Position numbers and translations under genes: made by a program. A stretch of 64,000 nucleotides of DNA from DASVBE01 sp963770375 (lineage in GTDB: Bacteria > Actinomycetota > Actinomycetes > Streptosporangiales > Streptosporangiaceae). The stretch is taken from NCBI GenBank assembly GCA_963770375.1, contig CAVYPM010000009.1, positions 186,001 through 250,000 of the forward strand, written 5' to 3'. Every line of letters begins with the position of its first letter. Positions within the stretch are counted from its first letter, which is position 1. This document shows positions 32,778 through 40,951 of this stretch, piece after piece. Under the pieces are notes generated by a model. It was not told where the DNA came from, ran no database searches, and worked only from the letters and a program-made list of their open reading frames with translations.

Positions 32778-33569
32778 TTAGCGCCTGGCCCGGCGGATGG
32801 GGGCCACGGTGGGCACCGGGTCGGTGGTCAGGAAGCTGAGGATGATGGTGTGGAAGAGGCCGGGCTTCTCCACCATCAGCCCGTGCGAGGTGCCCGGCAG
32901 CACCGCGAGCTCGGCGTCCGGCAGGCCGCGGTACAGGTCGAGCACGTGCTCCATCCGGGGCTCGTCGTCGTCGCCGACCATGACCAGCGTCCGTGCGCTC
33001 ACCGCGGCCAGGTCCGCCCTGGTCAGCGTCGGCTCTTCGGCGTGCAGCCGGTCGAGCTTGATGACGACCTCAGGGAAATGGTCCGGGCCGTCCGGGGAGA
33101 TCTCGGCGTAGGCCCGCGCGAGGTACGCGGCGAACTCCGGGTCCGGCGGGCTGAACGTCTCGGGCCGCCAGCCATTCTGGTGGAACACCCCCGACACGAG
33201 GACCAGGCGGGACACCAGGTCGGGCCGGGAGCGGGCGGTCAGCAGGGCAACCACCGCGCCGTCGCTGATCCCGGCCAGGCAAACGGGCCCGCCGACCACG
33301 GTCTCCAGGAACGCGATCGTGTCCTGCGCCATCAGGTCGTAGCTGATCGGCCCGGCCGGATCCGGGGTGCGGCCGTGGGCGCGCCGCTCCGGGGTGTACA
33401 CCCGGAAGCGAGCCGCGAAGGCGCTAAGGCTGGAATCGAGCGCGCGGGCGTCGATGCCGCCGCCGCCCGGGTGCAGCAGGACCAGCGGGTCGGCGCTGGC
33501 GTCGCCGTACTCGGCGTACCAGGTACGCACGCCGTTGAGCTCCACGTACCCGTCCTTGTTCGGCTGCAT
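32778..33569 (-). CDS. Alpha/beta hydrolase
   Basis: A 263-residue hydrolase with the standard triad. The nucleophile elbow is LAGISDGAVVALL (G-x-S-x-G), the acid lies in VMVGDDDEP and the histidine in PGTSHGLMVEKPG. The oxyanion region reads LLHPGGGGIDARAL and the strand before the elbow holds YTPERRAHGRTPDP. Families with this layout include esterases and epoxide-hydrolase-like enzymes; the substrate is not evident. It is the downstream neighbour of a hypothetical gene on the same strand but 240 bases apart. Confidence 0.9.
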   Translation of the reverse strand: MQPNKDGYVELNGVRTWYAEYGDASADPLVLLHPGGGGIDARALDSSLSAFAARFRVYTPERRAHGRTPDPAGPISYDLMAQDTIAFLETVVGGPVCLAGISDGAVVALLTARSRPDLVSRLVLVSGVFHQNGWRPETFSPPDPEFAAYLARAYAEISPDGPDHFPEVVIKLDRLHAEEPTLTRADLAAVSARTLVMVGDDDEPRMEHVLDLYRGLPDAELAVLPGTSHGLMVEKPGLFHTIILSFLTTDPVPTVAPIRRARR

Positions 33570-33609
33570 CTGGGCCCCTGCCCCTCCGCGGTCGCGCCGG
33601 CCGGTCCGG

Positions 33610-33776
33610 CTGCCGACGGTACAGACCGCCCGGCCGGGCCGGACTCACCGGCCCGGCCGGGGCGCCGGCCCAGCGCCGTCAGCCGCGCCAGCGATGTCAA
33701 GCGAACTTGTCTCCTGGTGATCGTCCGGCCCGGTCCCGCTGCTTCGTACAGACGGCCCGGCCAGGGCGGATTCACC
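33610..33776. repeat. Diverged direct repeat between the hydrolase and a hypothetical gene
   Basis: The 40-base segment at 33610-33649 (CTGCCGACGGTACAGACC...) recurs in diverged form at 33739-33776 (CTGCTTCGTACAGACGG...). Both carry GTACAGAC, CCCGGCC and end ATTCACC or ACTCACC. It lies in front of the hydrolase gene and may be a regulatory duplication. Confidence 0.5.
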
Positions 33777-33808
33777 CCCCTGCCAGGTCATCCCGATAGC
33801 GCGGGGAG

Positions 33809-34843
33809 TCAGATGGGCGGGAGCAGGCCGTGGGTGCGGAAGATGCGGACCGTGTCGGCCCCGTCGATGATCATGTACTCGAGGCTCTCGCTGGCCTCCC
33901 AGGCGCCGGCGTCCTGGGCGTAGGCGGCGATCAGGCTGGTCACCTCGGGCGTGATGACGTCGCTGTGCTGGACGATGTACAGGCCGGTCCCGCAGGTGAA
34001 CAGGCGGGTCAGCTGCTCGCCCGGAGGGCCGAGCATGGGCACCGTCAGCGGCCCGTCCTGGCCGGTGCCGGGGAAGAACCACATGCTGTTGCGGGCCGTC
34101 TGCCGGACCTGGAGCGAACCCTGGTACATGCTGGACCGCGCCCGGGACCAGCCGCTGCGGGTCAGCGTGGTGCCCAGGATCGCGGCCAGCCCGGCGCGGA
34201 CGGTGGCCGCGGGCATCGTCTGCAGGGCCGCCATCTCGGCGTCGCTCACCGGGCTGCGGAAGTCGACCGCGGCGAACCGGTCCAGCTGGTTCAGCGGCGT
34301 GCGCAGCGGCCGGTTGTCCAGGTAGGAGTGGTCCTCGGCGCCGTCGATGAAGTACCGCAGACCCGCGAACACCGGGTTCAGCTCGATCCTGGCCACGTCC
34401 CGGCGGGTGACCACGCCGATCAGGCAGGCGTGCTGGTGACCGTCCAGGCGCTGGGCCGCGCTCTCGCTGACGATCCGCAGGATGCTGAGACTGCCGCTGA
34501 CCGTCACCGAGTCGTCCGTGCTCAGCCGGCCCTCGAAGGCGATCCGCGGGTCCGTGGACTGCATACCGCCCTCGGGCCGGCGGAAGCAGAACGTCTGCTC
34601 GATGCCCACCAGCCGGCCGACCGCCATGCCGTGCTCGTAGACCAGGCGGGGCAGCTCGGCGGTGTCCAGCGCGGGCAGGGCCAGGCCGAGTGCGGTGGCC
34701 AGATGCGCGGGGGAGCTGGGCGTGAGCGCGCGGTGCGGATCCCAGCGGGCCAGCTGCTCGGCGGCCCGATCGGTCCTGATCAGCCGGAGAACGCGCTCGC
34801 GGTGCAGGAAATATGGATCGAGGTCCACCCAGTGCCCGAGCAT
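33809..34843 (-). CDS. Hypothetical protein
   Basis: A 344-residue protein I do not recognise. A good aaggag site precedes the ATG at 34843. The sequence is well mixed and coding-like, without signal peptide or membrane helices. Noticeable parts are FLHRERVLRLIRTDRAAEQL near the start, EQTFCFRRPEGG, a middle rich in Ser/Thr (LSTDDSVTVSGSLSILRIVS) and SLEYMIIDGADTVRIFRTHG at the end. No motif suggests catalysis. It is upstream of, but far from, the alpha/beta hydrolase. Confidence 0.75.
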   Translation of the reverse strand: MLGHWVDLDPYFLHRERVLRLIRTDRAAEQLARWDPHRALTPSSPAHLATALGLALPALDTAELPRLVYEHGMAVGRLVGIEQTFCFRRPEGGMQSTDPRIAFEGRLSTDDSVTVSGSLSILRIVSESAAQRLDGHQHACLIGVVTRRDVARIELNPVFAGLRYFIDGAEDHSYLDNRPLRTPLNQLDRFAAVDFRSPVSDAEMAALQTMPAATVRAGLAAILGTTLTRSGWSRARSSMYQGSLQVRQTARNSMWFFPGTGQDGPLTVPMLGPPGEQLTRLFTCGTGLYIVQHSDVITPEVTSLIAAYAQDAGAWEASESLEYMIIDGADTVRIFRTHGLLPPI

Positions 34844-35023
34844 CAGCGACGCTCCTTGCTCGTCAAAGGGACACGAGAAATCGCGGCATGCTCCAGGCCT
34901 GTCCAGCGGATCTTAACGCTTGGCTGAACGACCGATAAATAGCCGGGTGCGGGTGAATTCCGCAGACTTTGCCGGGCCTGGCCGGCCGCTGCCGCCGGTC
35001 CCGGCCGGCCGCCGCGCCGCAGC

Positions 35024-36685
35024 TCAGCCGGCCACCGAGACCAGCACGAAGGCCTCGACCGGGGCCTGCTTGCCCTTCAGCTCCAGCGCCCCGAGTTGCT
35101 CCACCTCCGCGACGGCGCCAATGGCGTCCATCGTCGCCCGGCTGATGACGATCCGCCCGGGCCGGGCCTGGGCCTGCAGCCGGGCGCTGAGATTGGTGGT
35201 GTCGCCGATCGCGGTGAAGCTGTGCATGCCGGCCGCGCCCACGTTGCCCACCACGGCAGGCCCGGTATTGATCCCGATCCGGAACCGCGGCCAGTCCGGT
35301 CGCTCCGCGGCCACCTGCATGACCTCGTCGCGCATGCCGATCGCGGCGCGGGCCGCGCGCAGCGCGTGGTCGGGCTGGTCCTGCACCGCGTTGAAGACGA
35401 CCATGATCGCGTCGCCGGCGAACCGCTCGATGACCCCGCCCTCGCGTTCGCCGACGATCGGCACGGTCGCTCCCCAGTACCGGTTCAGCATCGCGATGAC
35501 CTCGTCGGCCCGCCGCCGCTCGGAGAACGCGGTGAACCCGGCCAGGTCCGCGAACAGCACGCTGACCTCGCGCTCCTCGCCGCCGAGCACGGCCAGTTCG
35601 GGGTGCGCCTCCAGCCCGGAGGCGAGCTGCGGCGATACGTAGGTGCGGAACAGCGCGTCGGTCTGGTGCAGCTGATGCGCGGCCCCCTCGAGCAGCGCGA
35701 CCTCCTCCGGCGAGGCCCAGTCGTCCCGGGCCTGGGAGAGGATCGGCGACAGCGGCTCGCCCGCCCGCAGCGCCGCGACCAGGCTGGACAGCGCGGCGGC
35801 CCGCCGCCGGTCGATCCGGTCCAGCGTGCTGTCCAGGTACAGCCCGCCGAACGCGCCGGGCAGCGACCGGGCGTGCCGGTACTCACCCCGGGCCCCGATC
35901 GCGATCGTGGCGAACGCCGCGACCATCAGCACGTGCCACTCCCACCAGGCCGCGTGCCAGGTCGTGGAGAACACCACCGCGATCATGGCCTCGGCCAGCA
36001 GCACGTAGGCCCCGGCCACGGCGAGCAGCAGGCCCCGGCGGCGGCGCCGGAACAGCAGCCCGTACCGGACCGCGGCGAACCCGTACAGCGCCAGCGCCGG
36101 GATGCCGAGCAGCTGGAGCCCTTCCGGGAGCTGCTGGGACGGGACCGACTCGCCCAGCGGCGGCAGCCCGGTCAGCGACACCACCGCCCAGGCCAGCACC
36201 ACCGCGCCCAGCGCGGCCTTGATCAGCCCCTGGGCCAGCGGGCGGGCCATCCAGCGGCCCCGGCCGCCCGCGGACAGCGCGGCGAACACCGAGGCGAGCA
36301 GCAGCCCGACCGGGTTGGCCACCACGAACCCGGTGTTCGACCCGGGCACCAGCACCCCCGGCGTGGCCAGCGCGTGCAGGCCGAGGAACGCCGCCCCGAC
36401 CAGCAGCGCCATCGACACGAGGAACAGCCGGACGTCACCCTGCCGCCGGGCGATCTCGCTGGTCAGCAGGCCAAGGCCGATGTTGAGCAGGGCCGCGAGA
36501 AGAACGATCCAGAAATGCGTGGGGTCGTGCTGGTACATGACGTCGAGCTCGGGCCGGGCGAACAGGAGCAGCAGCCCGGCCACCGGCAGCAGCAGGAGGA
36601 ACGGCACCGACAGCTCGCGGCCCAGCACGGCCACCGCCGAGCGGGGCGCGGATCCGGGAGGCTGGGTCGCAGGTCCCGCGAGCAT
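35024..36685 (-). CDS. Membrane-bound class III adenylate/guanylate cyclase
   Basis: A 553-residue protein with a membrane part of about eight to ten helices in residues 1-260 (PFLLLLPVAGLLLLFARP, IVLLAALLNIGLGLLTSEIA, ALYGFAAVRYGLLF and others) followed by a cytoplasmic linker and a class III cyclase domain. Metal-binding Asp residues are in SVLFADLAGFTAFSE and IERFAGDAIMVVFNAV; substrate and transition-state residues are in IGDTTNLSARLQAQARPGR and ELKGKQAPVEAF. The lysine/aspartate code is not clear enough to choose ATP over GTP. An excellent ggaggggg site precedes the ATG. Confidence 0.9.
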   Translation of the reverse strand: MLAGPATQPPGSAPRSAVAVLGRELSVPFLLLLPVAGLLLLFARPELDVMYQHDPTHFWIVLLAALLNIGLGLLTSEIARRQGDVRLFLVSMALLVGAAFLGLHALATPGVLVPGSNTGFVVANPVGLLLASVFAALSAGGRGRWMARPLAQGLIKAALGAVVLAWAVVSLTGLPPLGESVPSQQLPEGLQLLGIPALALYGFAAVRYGLLFRRRRRGLLLAVAGAYVLLAEAMIAVVFSTTWHAAWWEWHVLMVAAFATIAIGARGEYRHARSLPGAFGGLYLDSTLDRIDRRRAAALSSLVAALRAGEPLSPILSQARDDWASPEEVALLEGAAHQLHQTDALFRTYVSPQLASGLEAHPELAVLGGEEREVSVLFADLAGFTAFSERRRADEVIAMLNRYWGATVPIVGEREGGVIERFAGDAIMVVFNAVQDQPDHALRAARAAIGMRDEVMQVAAERPDWPRFRIGINTGPAVVGNVGAAGMHSFTAIGDTTNLSARLQAQARPGRIVISRATMDAIGAVAEVEQLGALELKGKQAPVEAFVLVSVAG

Positions 36686-36815
36686 TTTCCCCCTCCTCCG
36701 GAGAGGCCATCTCCGGAAAGGCCATGCTAAGCACCGGAATGCCGGGCAGGCCAGGATCGGCGCCGCTGCGGATCAGGACCGGCCGGGCTCCCCCGGCCTA
36801 CGCCGGCCGTTTCCG

Positions 36816-38012
36816 CTAGGCGTCGATCGTCGCCTGCCAGCGCCCGCGCGTCAGCTCGATCACCCCGTCCGGCCGGACCCGCACCGTAGCACCGTAAACC
36901 GGCAACTCACCGATCCGCAGCAGGTCGTCGCGGATCTTGTCAACGAGGTCCCACAGCCGCCGCGGTCCCTTCTGCTGCACCACCGGCAGCTCGCCCGGCG
37001 GGCCGCTGGCGCGCGCCCACGACCCGTCGGGGTGCACCAGCAGAACGGTCCTGACGCCGTCCTCCTGGGTGAACGCGTGCTCGCTGCCCGGCGCGAGCAC
37101 GGACAGCATCGACCAGATGTCGCCGGCGGCCGTGGCCGTCCCCATCGGGTAACGGCCCCTGCTGACCTCGTCCCCGTCCCCCCAGAAGTCGCCCGTCCCG
37201 GTCTCGATCAGCGACGGCGGGTAGCCGGGCCCGGTCCGCGTCCGCATGAACCCGGCCCGCTCCCACTCGACCCGCCCGGTCGCGCCGCCGTCCGCGGTCT
37301 TGTCCGCGGTCAGGATCATCATCGTCCCGGACAGCGTGGTGACCAGCCGACCGCCCGGGCGCAGCGCCGCCAGCCAGCTCGCCGGCACCGGCCGGACCGC
37401 CACCGTGGCCAGGATCCGGTCGTAGCCCGCCGCCGCCCCGGGCAGCGGCCCCGGCAGCGGCCCGGTCGCGTCCGCGGTCAGCACCTGCGGGTGCAGCCCC
37501 ACCGAGGCCAGCCGCGCGGCCGCCGCCGAGGTCAGGTACTCGTCCACGTCCACGCTGGTCACATGCTCCTCGCCGAGCCGGGTCGCGAGCAGCGCGCAGC
37601 CGTACCCGGACCCGGTGCCGACGTCCAGCACGTCGTGCCCGGCGTCCAGGTACAGGTACCGGGCCAGCTGCACGATCAGCCCCGGCATCGTCGACGACGA
37701 GGTCGGCAGCCCGGCTGGCCGGTCCGCGGACGTGGCGTGGTCGGCGTGCAGCGTCCCCACCCGGGTGACCAGCGACACGTCCGAGTAGGCCGCGTCCAGC
37801 CAGGCCTCCTCGTCCAGCGGCCCGTCCCGCAGCTCCCAGCCGGCGCTCAGGTCCCGCGGCCGCCCCGCCGGCCGCGCCCCGTACCCGCCCGGCGGCTCCC
37901 ACCACCGGGGCACGAACGCGTGCCGGGGCAACGCGGCCACCACAGGCCGCCAGCGCGATCCCGGGTGGCTCACCCGCTCCGCTAGCCCCTGCGCCCGTGG
38001 TTCCCAGTCCAT
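36816..38012 (-). CDS. Protein-L-isoaspartate O-methyltransferase-like protein
   Basis: A 398-residue SAM-dependent methyltransferase. The PCMT-like core is in the first 250 residues: AALPRHAFVPRWW, SSTMPGLIVQLARYLYLDAG, DVLDVGTGSGYGCALLATRL, and TSVDVDEYLTSAAAARL. True repair enzymes are about 210 residues; the C-terminal 150 residues here are an extra domain found in actinobacterial homologues, some of which act in peptide natural-product maturation. No such pathway is near, so the target stays open. The ATG at 38012 is chosen over 38111 because the upstream part is a glycine run. Confidence 0.85.
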   Translation of the reverse strand: MDWEPRAQGLAERVSHPGSRWRPVVAALPRHAFVPRWWEPPGGYGARPAGRPRDLSAGWELRDGPLDEEAWLDAAYSDVSLVTRVGTLHADHATSADRPAGLPTSSSTMPGLIVQLARYLYLDAGHDVLDVGTGSGYGCALLATRLGEEHVTSVDVDEYLTSAAAARLASVGLHPQVLTADATGPLPGPLPGAAAGYDRILATVAVRPVPASWLAALRPGGRLVTTLSGTMMILTADKTADGGATGRVEWERAGFMRTRTGPGYPPSLIETGTGDFWGDGDEVSRGRYPMGTATAAGDIWSMLSVLAPGSEHAFTQEDGVRTVLLVHPDGSWARASGPPGELPVVQQKGPRRLWDLVDKIRDDLLRIGELPVYGATVRVRPDGVIELTRGRWQATIDA

Positions 38013-38147
38013 CTCGGCACTATCCCCGCCGCCGCCCCCGCCATCACAAAATTCAGGACCAGGATTTATTACGGTGTTTGCGGCCCGAATCGCCCCCTCG
38101 ACCCGCACCATTCGCGGCGTGAATCAGCGATCTGATTCCGCGGCCGG

Positions 38148-38759
38148 TCAGCCGTCGCCCGGCGGGACAAAGACCCCGGCCCGGGCGGCGACCAGCGCGG
38201 CCGCGGCGGCCTGGTCGGCGCTGGCCTGGGTAAGTGGCTCGGCGGTGACGAGCAGCCGGTGGAACAGCGGCGCGGTCAGGTGCTTCATCAGGTCGTCAGG
38301 GCTTGTCCCGGCGGGCAGCTGGCCGCGCGCCACGGCGCGCGTGACGATCGGCTCGGCCTGAGCCATCCGGGCCGCCCACAGCACGGGCAGTACCTGCCCG
38401 ACCCCGTCGGTGTCGTGGCTATGGCCGGCCAGCGCGCGGGTGGTGGCGGCGCCCTCCCGCGAGGTCAGCAGAACCCGGACGATCCGGGCCAGTTCCCGCA
38501 GGTCCTCCGCGACGTCGCCGGTGTCGGGCATCTGGATCCTGCTCTCTGCCGCGGCCTTGAGCGCCTCGGCCACCAGGGTGTTCTTGTCCCGCCAGCGACG
38601 GTAAACGGTGGTTTTGTGGACTCCGGCCCGCTGCGCGACGGTCTCCACGCTGAGCTGATCCCAGCCGTGGTCGGTGAGTTCCTCGATGACCGCGGCCAGC
38701 ACCGCGGCGCGGGTCCTGGCCGTCCGCCCGCCCGGCCTGATCTCCCCTGCCTGGTTCAC
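38148..38759 (-). CDS. TetR/AcrR family transcriptional regulator
   Basis: A 203-residue repressor: TRAAVLAAVIEELTDHGWDQ, LSVETVAQRAGVHKTTVYRR and WRDKNTLVAEALKAAAESRI give a clear TetR HTH, with the TetR_C-type ligand domain behind. I place the start at the GTG at 38759, which has aggtgg four bases ahead. The upstream ATG at 38816 has no ribosome site and would bury an operator palindrome in the coding region. Divergent from an SRPBCC gene at 38855; two matching palindromes between them mark mutual control. Confidence 0.88.
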   Translation of the reverse strand: MNQAGEIRPGGRTARTRAAVLAAVIEELTDHGWDQLSVETVAQRAGVHKTTVYRRWRDKNTLVAEALKAAAESRIQMPDTGDVAEDLRELARIVRVLLTSREGAATTRALAGHSHDTDGVGQVLPVLWAARMAQAEPIVTRAVARGQLPAGTSPDDLMKHLTAPLFHRLLVTAEPLTQASADQAAAAALVAARAGVFVPPGDG

Positions 38760-38770
38760 GTCACCACCTG

Positions 38771-38839
38771 ATGCAACTTCGAGTTGCGTTTGCGGCTGCC
38801 CTGCTGACATACTCATACTAACGCAACAAAAAGTTGCAT
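38771..38839. promoter_or_regulatory. Two matching palindromic operators between TetR and SRPBCC genes
   Basis: Site 1 at 38771-38789 (ATGCAACTTCGAGTTGCGT) and site 2 at 38821-38839 (ACGCAACAAAAAGTTGCAT) are 16 of 19 identical when one is reversed. Each is a GCAAC/GTTGC inverted repeat. They lie 50 bases apart in the divergent promoter region, so one site can serve each promoter. Confidence 0.75.
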
Positions 38840-38854
38840 GAGTGGAGGATAGCC

Positions 38855-39376
38855 ATGAGCAGCCTGTTCTATGCCGGCCCGTCGATCACGCGGCTGCACC
38901 AGGATTACGCCAAGCAGGGCCGCATCGACGAGCGGGCCCCGGTCACGGCGACGTGTGAGGTCGTGATCAGCGCCCCGGTGCAGCGGGTCTGGGAGATGAT
39001 TGCCAGCCCTGCGGGGTGGCCGGTGTTCGACCCGGCGGTCCACGACGTCAAGCTCGAGGGGCCGGCTGCCGTCGATGCGGCCTTCACCTGGGCCAAGGGC
39101 CGGTCGCACTTCCGGTCCCGGTTCGCCGTTCTCGACCCCGGCCGTGAGGTCACCTGGACCGGGACGGCCGCCTGGCTCAAGGTTGTCCACCGTCACCTGC
39201 TGGACACCACGGCCGGCGGCGCCACCCGGGTCCGGTGCGAGGAATCCATGTCCGGGCTCATGCTCGGCCTGTTCTACACCGACGCCAAGCTCCATGCCGA
39301 CCTCCTGAAGTGGCTGACCGCGCTCAAGGCGGGTGCCGAGCAGCGGTCCGCCGGCCCGGTTGCGGCGGGGAGCTGA
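38855..39376 (+). CDS. SRPBCC family protein (polyketide cyclase/START-like)
   Basis: A 173-residue lipid- or small-molecule-binding fold. The start of the domain is seen in CEVVISAPVQRVWEMIASPA, then GWPVFDPAVHDVKLEG, a strand-rich middle (DPGREVTWTGTAAWLKVVHR) and the C-terminal long helix (LHADLLKWLTALKAGAEQ). Substrate and any activity are unknown. The ATG at 38855 has a tggagga site. It is divergent from, and probably repressed by, the TetR gene at 38148; the product may remove or bind the inducer. Confidence 0.87.
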   Translation: MSSLFYAGPSITRLHQDYAKQGRIDERAPVTATCEVVISAPVQRVWEMIASPAGWPVFDPAVHDVKLEGPAAVDAAFTWAKGRSHFRSRFAVLDPGREVTWTGTAAWLKVVHRHLLDTTAGGATRVRCEESMSGLMLGLFYTDAKLHADLLKWLTALKAGAEQRSAGPVAAGS

Positions 39377-39386
39377 CTCAGTTAAT

Positions 39387-39406
39387 GTAAGTGTATGTTC
39401 ACTTAC
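39387..39406. promoter_or_regulatory. Perfect palindrome upstream of the second TetR gene
   Basis: GTAAGTG-TATGTT-CACTTAC, a 7+6+7 inverted repeat located 20 bases before the TetR start at 39426. The form is typical of a TetR autorepression operator controlling the TetR/MBL pair. Confidence 0.75.
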
Positions 39407-39425
39407 GTACGGGGCGGTGCGCACG

Positions 39426-40016
39426 ATGCCGCGGCCTAGCCAGAAGGACAAGATCCTCCAGGCGGCCGTGGAGTGCTTCGCCGAGCTCGGCTACGACGCG
39501 ACCCGGGTCCGCCATGTCGCGGAGCGGGCCGGGGTGTCCGAGGCCGCGCTGTACCGGCACTTCCCGTCCATGCAGGCGCTGGCCGGGGAGCTGTACCTGC
39601 ACCACTTCGCGGCGTTCGCCGCCCGGCTGGACGAGGCCACCGCGGCCGGCCCGGCCAGCGAGCGGCTTCGCCGGGCCGTCCGCGCCACGCTGGCCTCCTA
39701 CCGGGCCGATCCCGCCGCGTTCACGTTCGCGGTGCTGCGCACGACCACCTCCATCCCCCGCCTGCCGCCCGGCACCAGGTACCCGATCGAGATCATCGAG
39801 CAGGTCATCACGGCCGGCCAGAACGAGGGGGAGCTGCGGGCCGGCCAGCCCAACCTGCTGGCCGCCATCTTCTTCGGCTGCGTGCTGCGGCCGATCATCG
39901 TGGCCGGCCTCGCCGCCCCCGGTGCCCTCGACCTGCTCGGCGGCACGCAGCACGACCAGGTCATCGAAGACGCCGCGCTGGCCGCGCTGAGAGCAGAACA
40001 GGAGCACTCGGTATGA
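39426..40016 (+). CDS. TetR/AcrR family transcriptional regulator
   Basis: A 196-residue repressor with a strong HTH: KDKILQAAVECFAELGYDAT, RVRHVAERAGVSEAALYRHF, PSMQALAGELYLHHFAAFAA. The C-terminal part is generic. It overlaps the MBL hydrolase gene by ATGA (40013-40016), so the two are made together. A perfect palindrome at 39387-39406 is the probable self-operator. The longer frame from 39333 would run through this operator and is rejected. Confidence 0.92.
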   Translation: MPRPSQKDKILQAAVECFAELGYDATRVRHVAERAGVSEAALYRHFPSMQALAGELYLHHFAAFAARLDEATAAGPASERLRRAVRATLASYRADPAAFTFAVLRTTTSIPRLPPGTRYPIEIIEQVITAGQNEGELRAGQPNLLAAIFFGCVLRPIIVAGLAAPGALDLLGGTQHDQVIEDAALAALRAEQEHSV

Positions 40017-40936
40017 CCCGCACCCCCGCACCGAACCCTGACCAGCCGGTCCGCGCCGTCTCGGTGGTCAGCACCGGGACGGTCGACATCCGGCCGCAGC
40101 ACGTCAGGTCCACCGGCACCCCGGCGCTGTGGTGGCTGATGACCACGCGCCGCTGGACCGGCCCGCGCCCGATCAACGTGTACGTGATCGAGCGGCACGA
40201 CGGCCTGGTCCTGTTCGACACCGGCCAGGACCGCGCCTCGGTCACCGGCCCGGGCTACTTCCCGCGGTCCGGCCTGACCGGCCTGATCTACCGGCGGCTG
40301 GCCCGGTTCGAGATCGCACCCGATCAGACGCTGACCGCCCGGCTGGCGTCCATCGGCTACGACATCGCCGACGTGCACACCGCCGTGCTGTCCCACCTGC
40401 ACACGGACCACATCGGCGGGCTGGCCGAGCTGCGCCACGCCGACCTGGTCCTGCACCAGCGCGAGTGGGACACGCTGGGCGAGCCGCGTCCCGAGGCCCG
40501 CGGCCTGCTGCGCGAGCACATCGACCTTCCCGGCCTGCGCTGGCGGCCGGTGACGCCGCAGCCGGTCAGCGACCCTGCCCTGGCCCCCTTCACCGCCGCG
40601 CACGACCTGTTCGGCGACGGCAGCCTGGTCCTGCTGCCCACCCCGGGCCACACGCCGGGCTCGCTGTCCATGCTGGTCCGCCAGCCCGGCGCGACGCCCC
40701 TGCTGATGGCCGGCGACGCCACCTTTGACGTGCACCTGATGCAGGACGGCCACCTGCCCGGGCTCGGCGAGCGGGCCGCGCTGCGCTCCTCGACCCGCGC
40801 CCTCAGCACGCTCTGGGCCCGGTACCCGGACCTGGCCATCCTGCCCGCCCACGACCCGGCCGCCGGGACGCGCCTGTCCGCCTCGTCCTGGGGCCAGCGC
40901 ACCGTCGCCGTCGCCGTCACCGAACCGCAGCGTTAA
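40013..40936 (+). CDS. MBL fold metallo-hydrolase (AHL-lactonase-like)
   Basis: A 307-residue metallo-beta-lactamase-fold enzyme. The two-metal site motif is HLHTDHIGG, with further ligands in TPGHTPGSLSMLV, LMAGDATFDVHL and ILPAHDPAA. The order and spacing (HxHxDH ... H ... D ... H) match N-acyl-homoserine lactonases and relatives, but many homologues hydrolyse other lactones or esters. It is coupled to the TetR gene, which may sense the same substrate. Residues 120-126 region before the motif reads IADVHTAVLS as in that family. Confidence 0.9.
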   Translation: MTRTPAPNPDQPVRAVSVVSTGTVDIRPQHVRSTGTPALWWLMTTRRWTGPRPINVYVIERHDGLVLFDTGQDRASVTGPGYFPRSGLTGLIYRRLARFEIAPDQTLTARLASIGYDIADVHTAVLSHLHTDHIGGLAELRHADLVLHQREWDTLGEPRPEARGLLREHIDLPGLRWRPVTPQPVSDPALAPFTAAHDLFGDGSLVLLPTPGHTPGSLSMLVRQPGATPLLMAGDATFDVHLMQDGHLPGLGERAALRSSTRALSTLWARYPDLAILPAHDPAAGTRLSASSWGQRTVAVAVTEPQR

Positions 40937-40951
40937 TCCAGGGAGCTAGAG

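Noticed and set aside
36816..38012. A lanthipeptide or other peptide natural-product cluster around the isoaspartyl-methyltransferase-like gene
   Set aside because: No precursor peptide, synthetase or tailoring gene was found within several kilobases.
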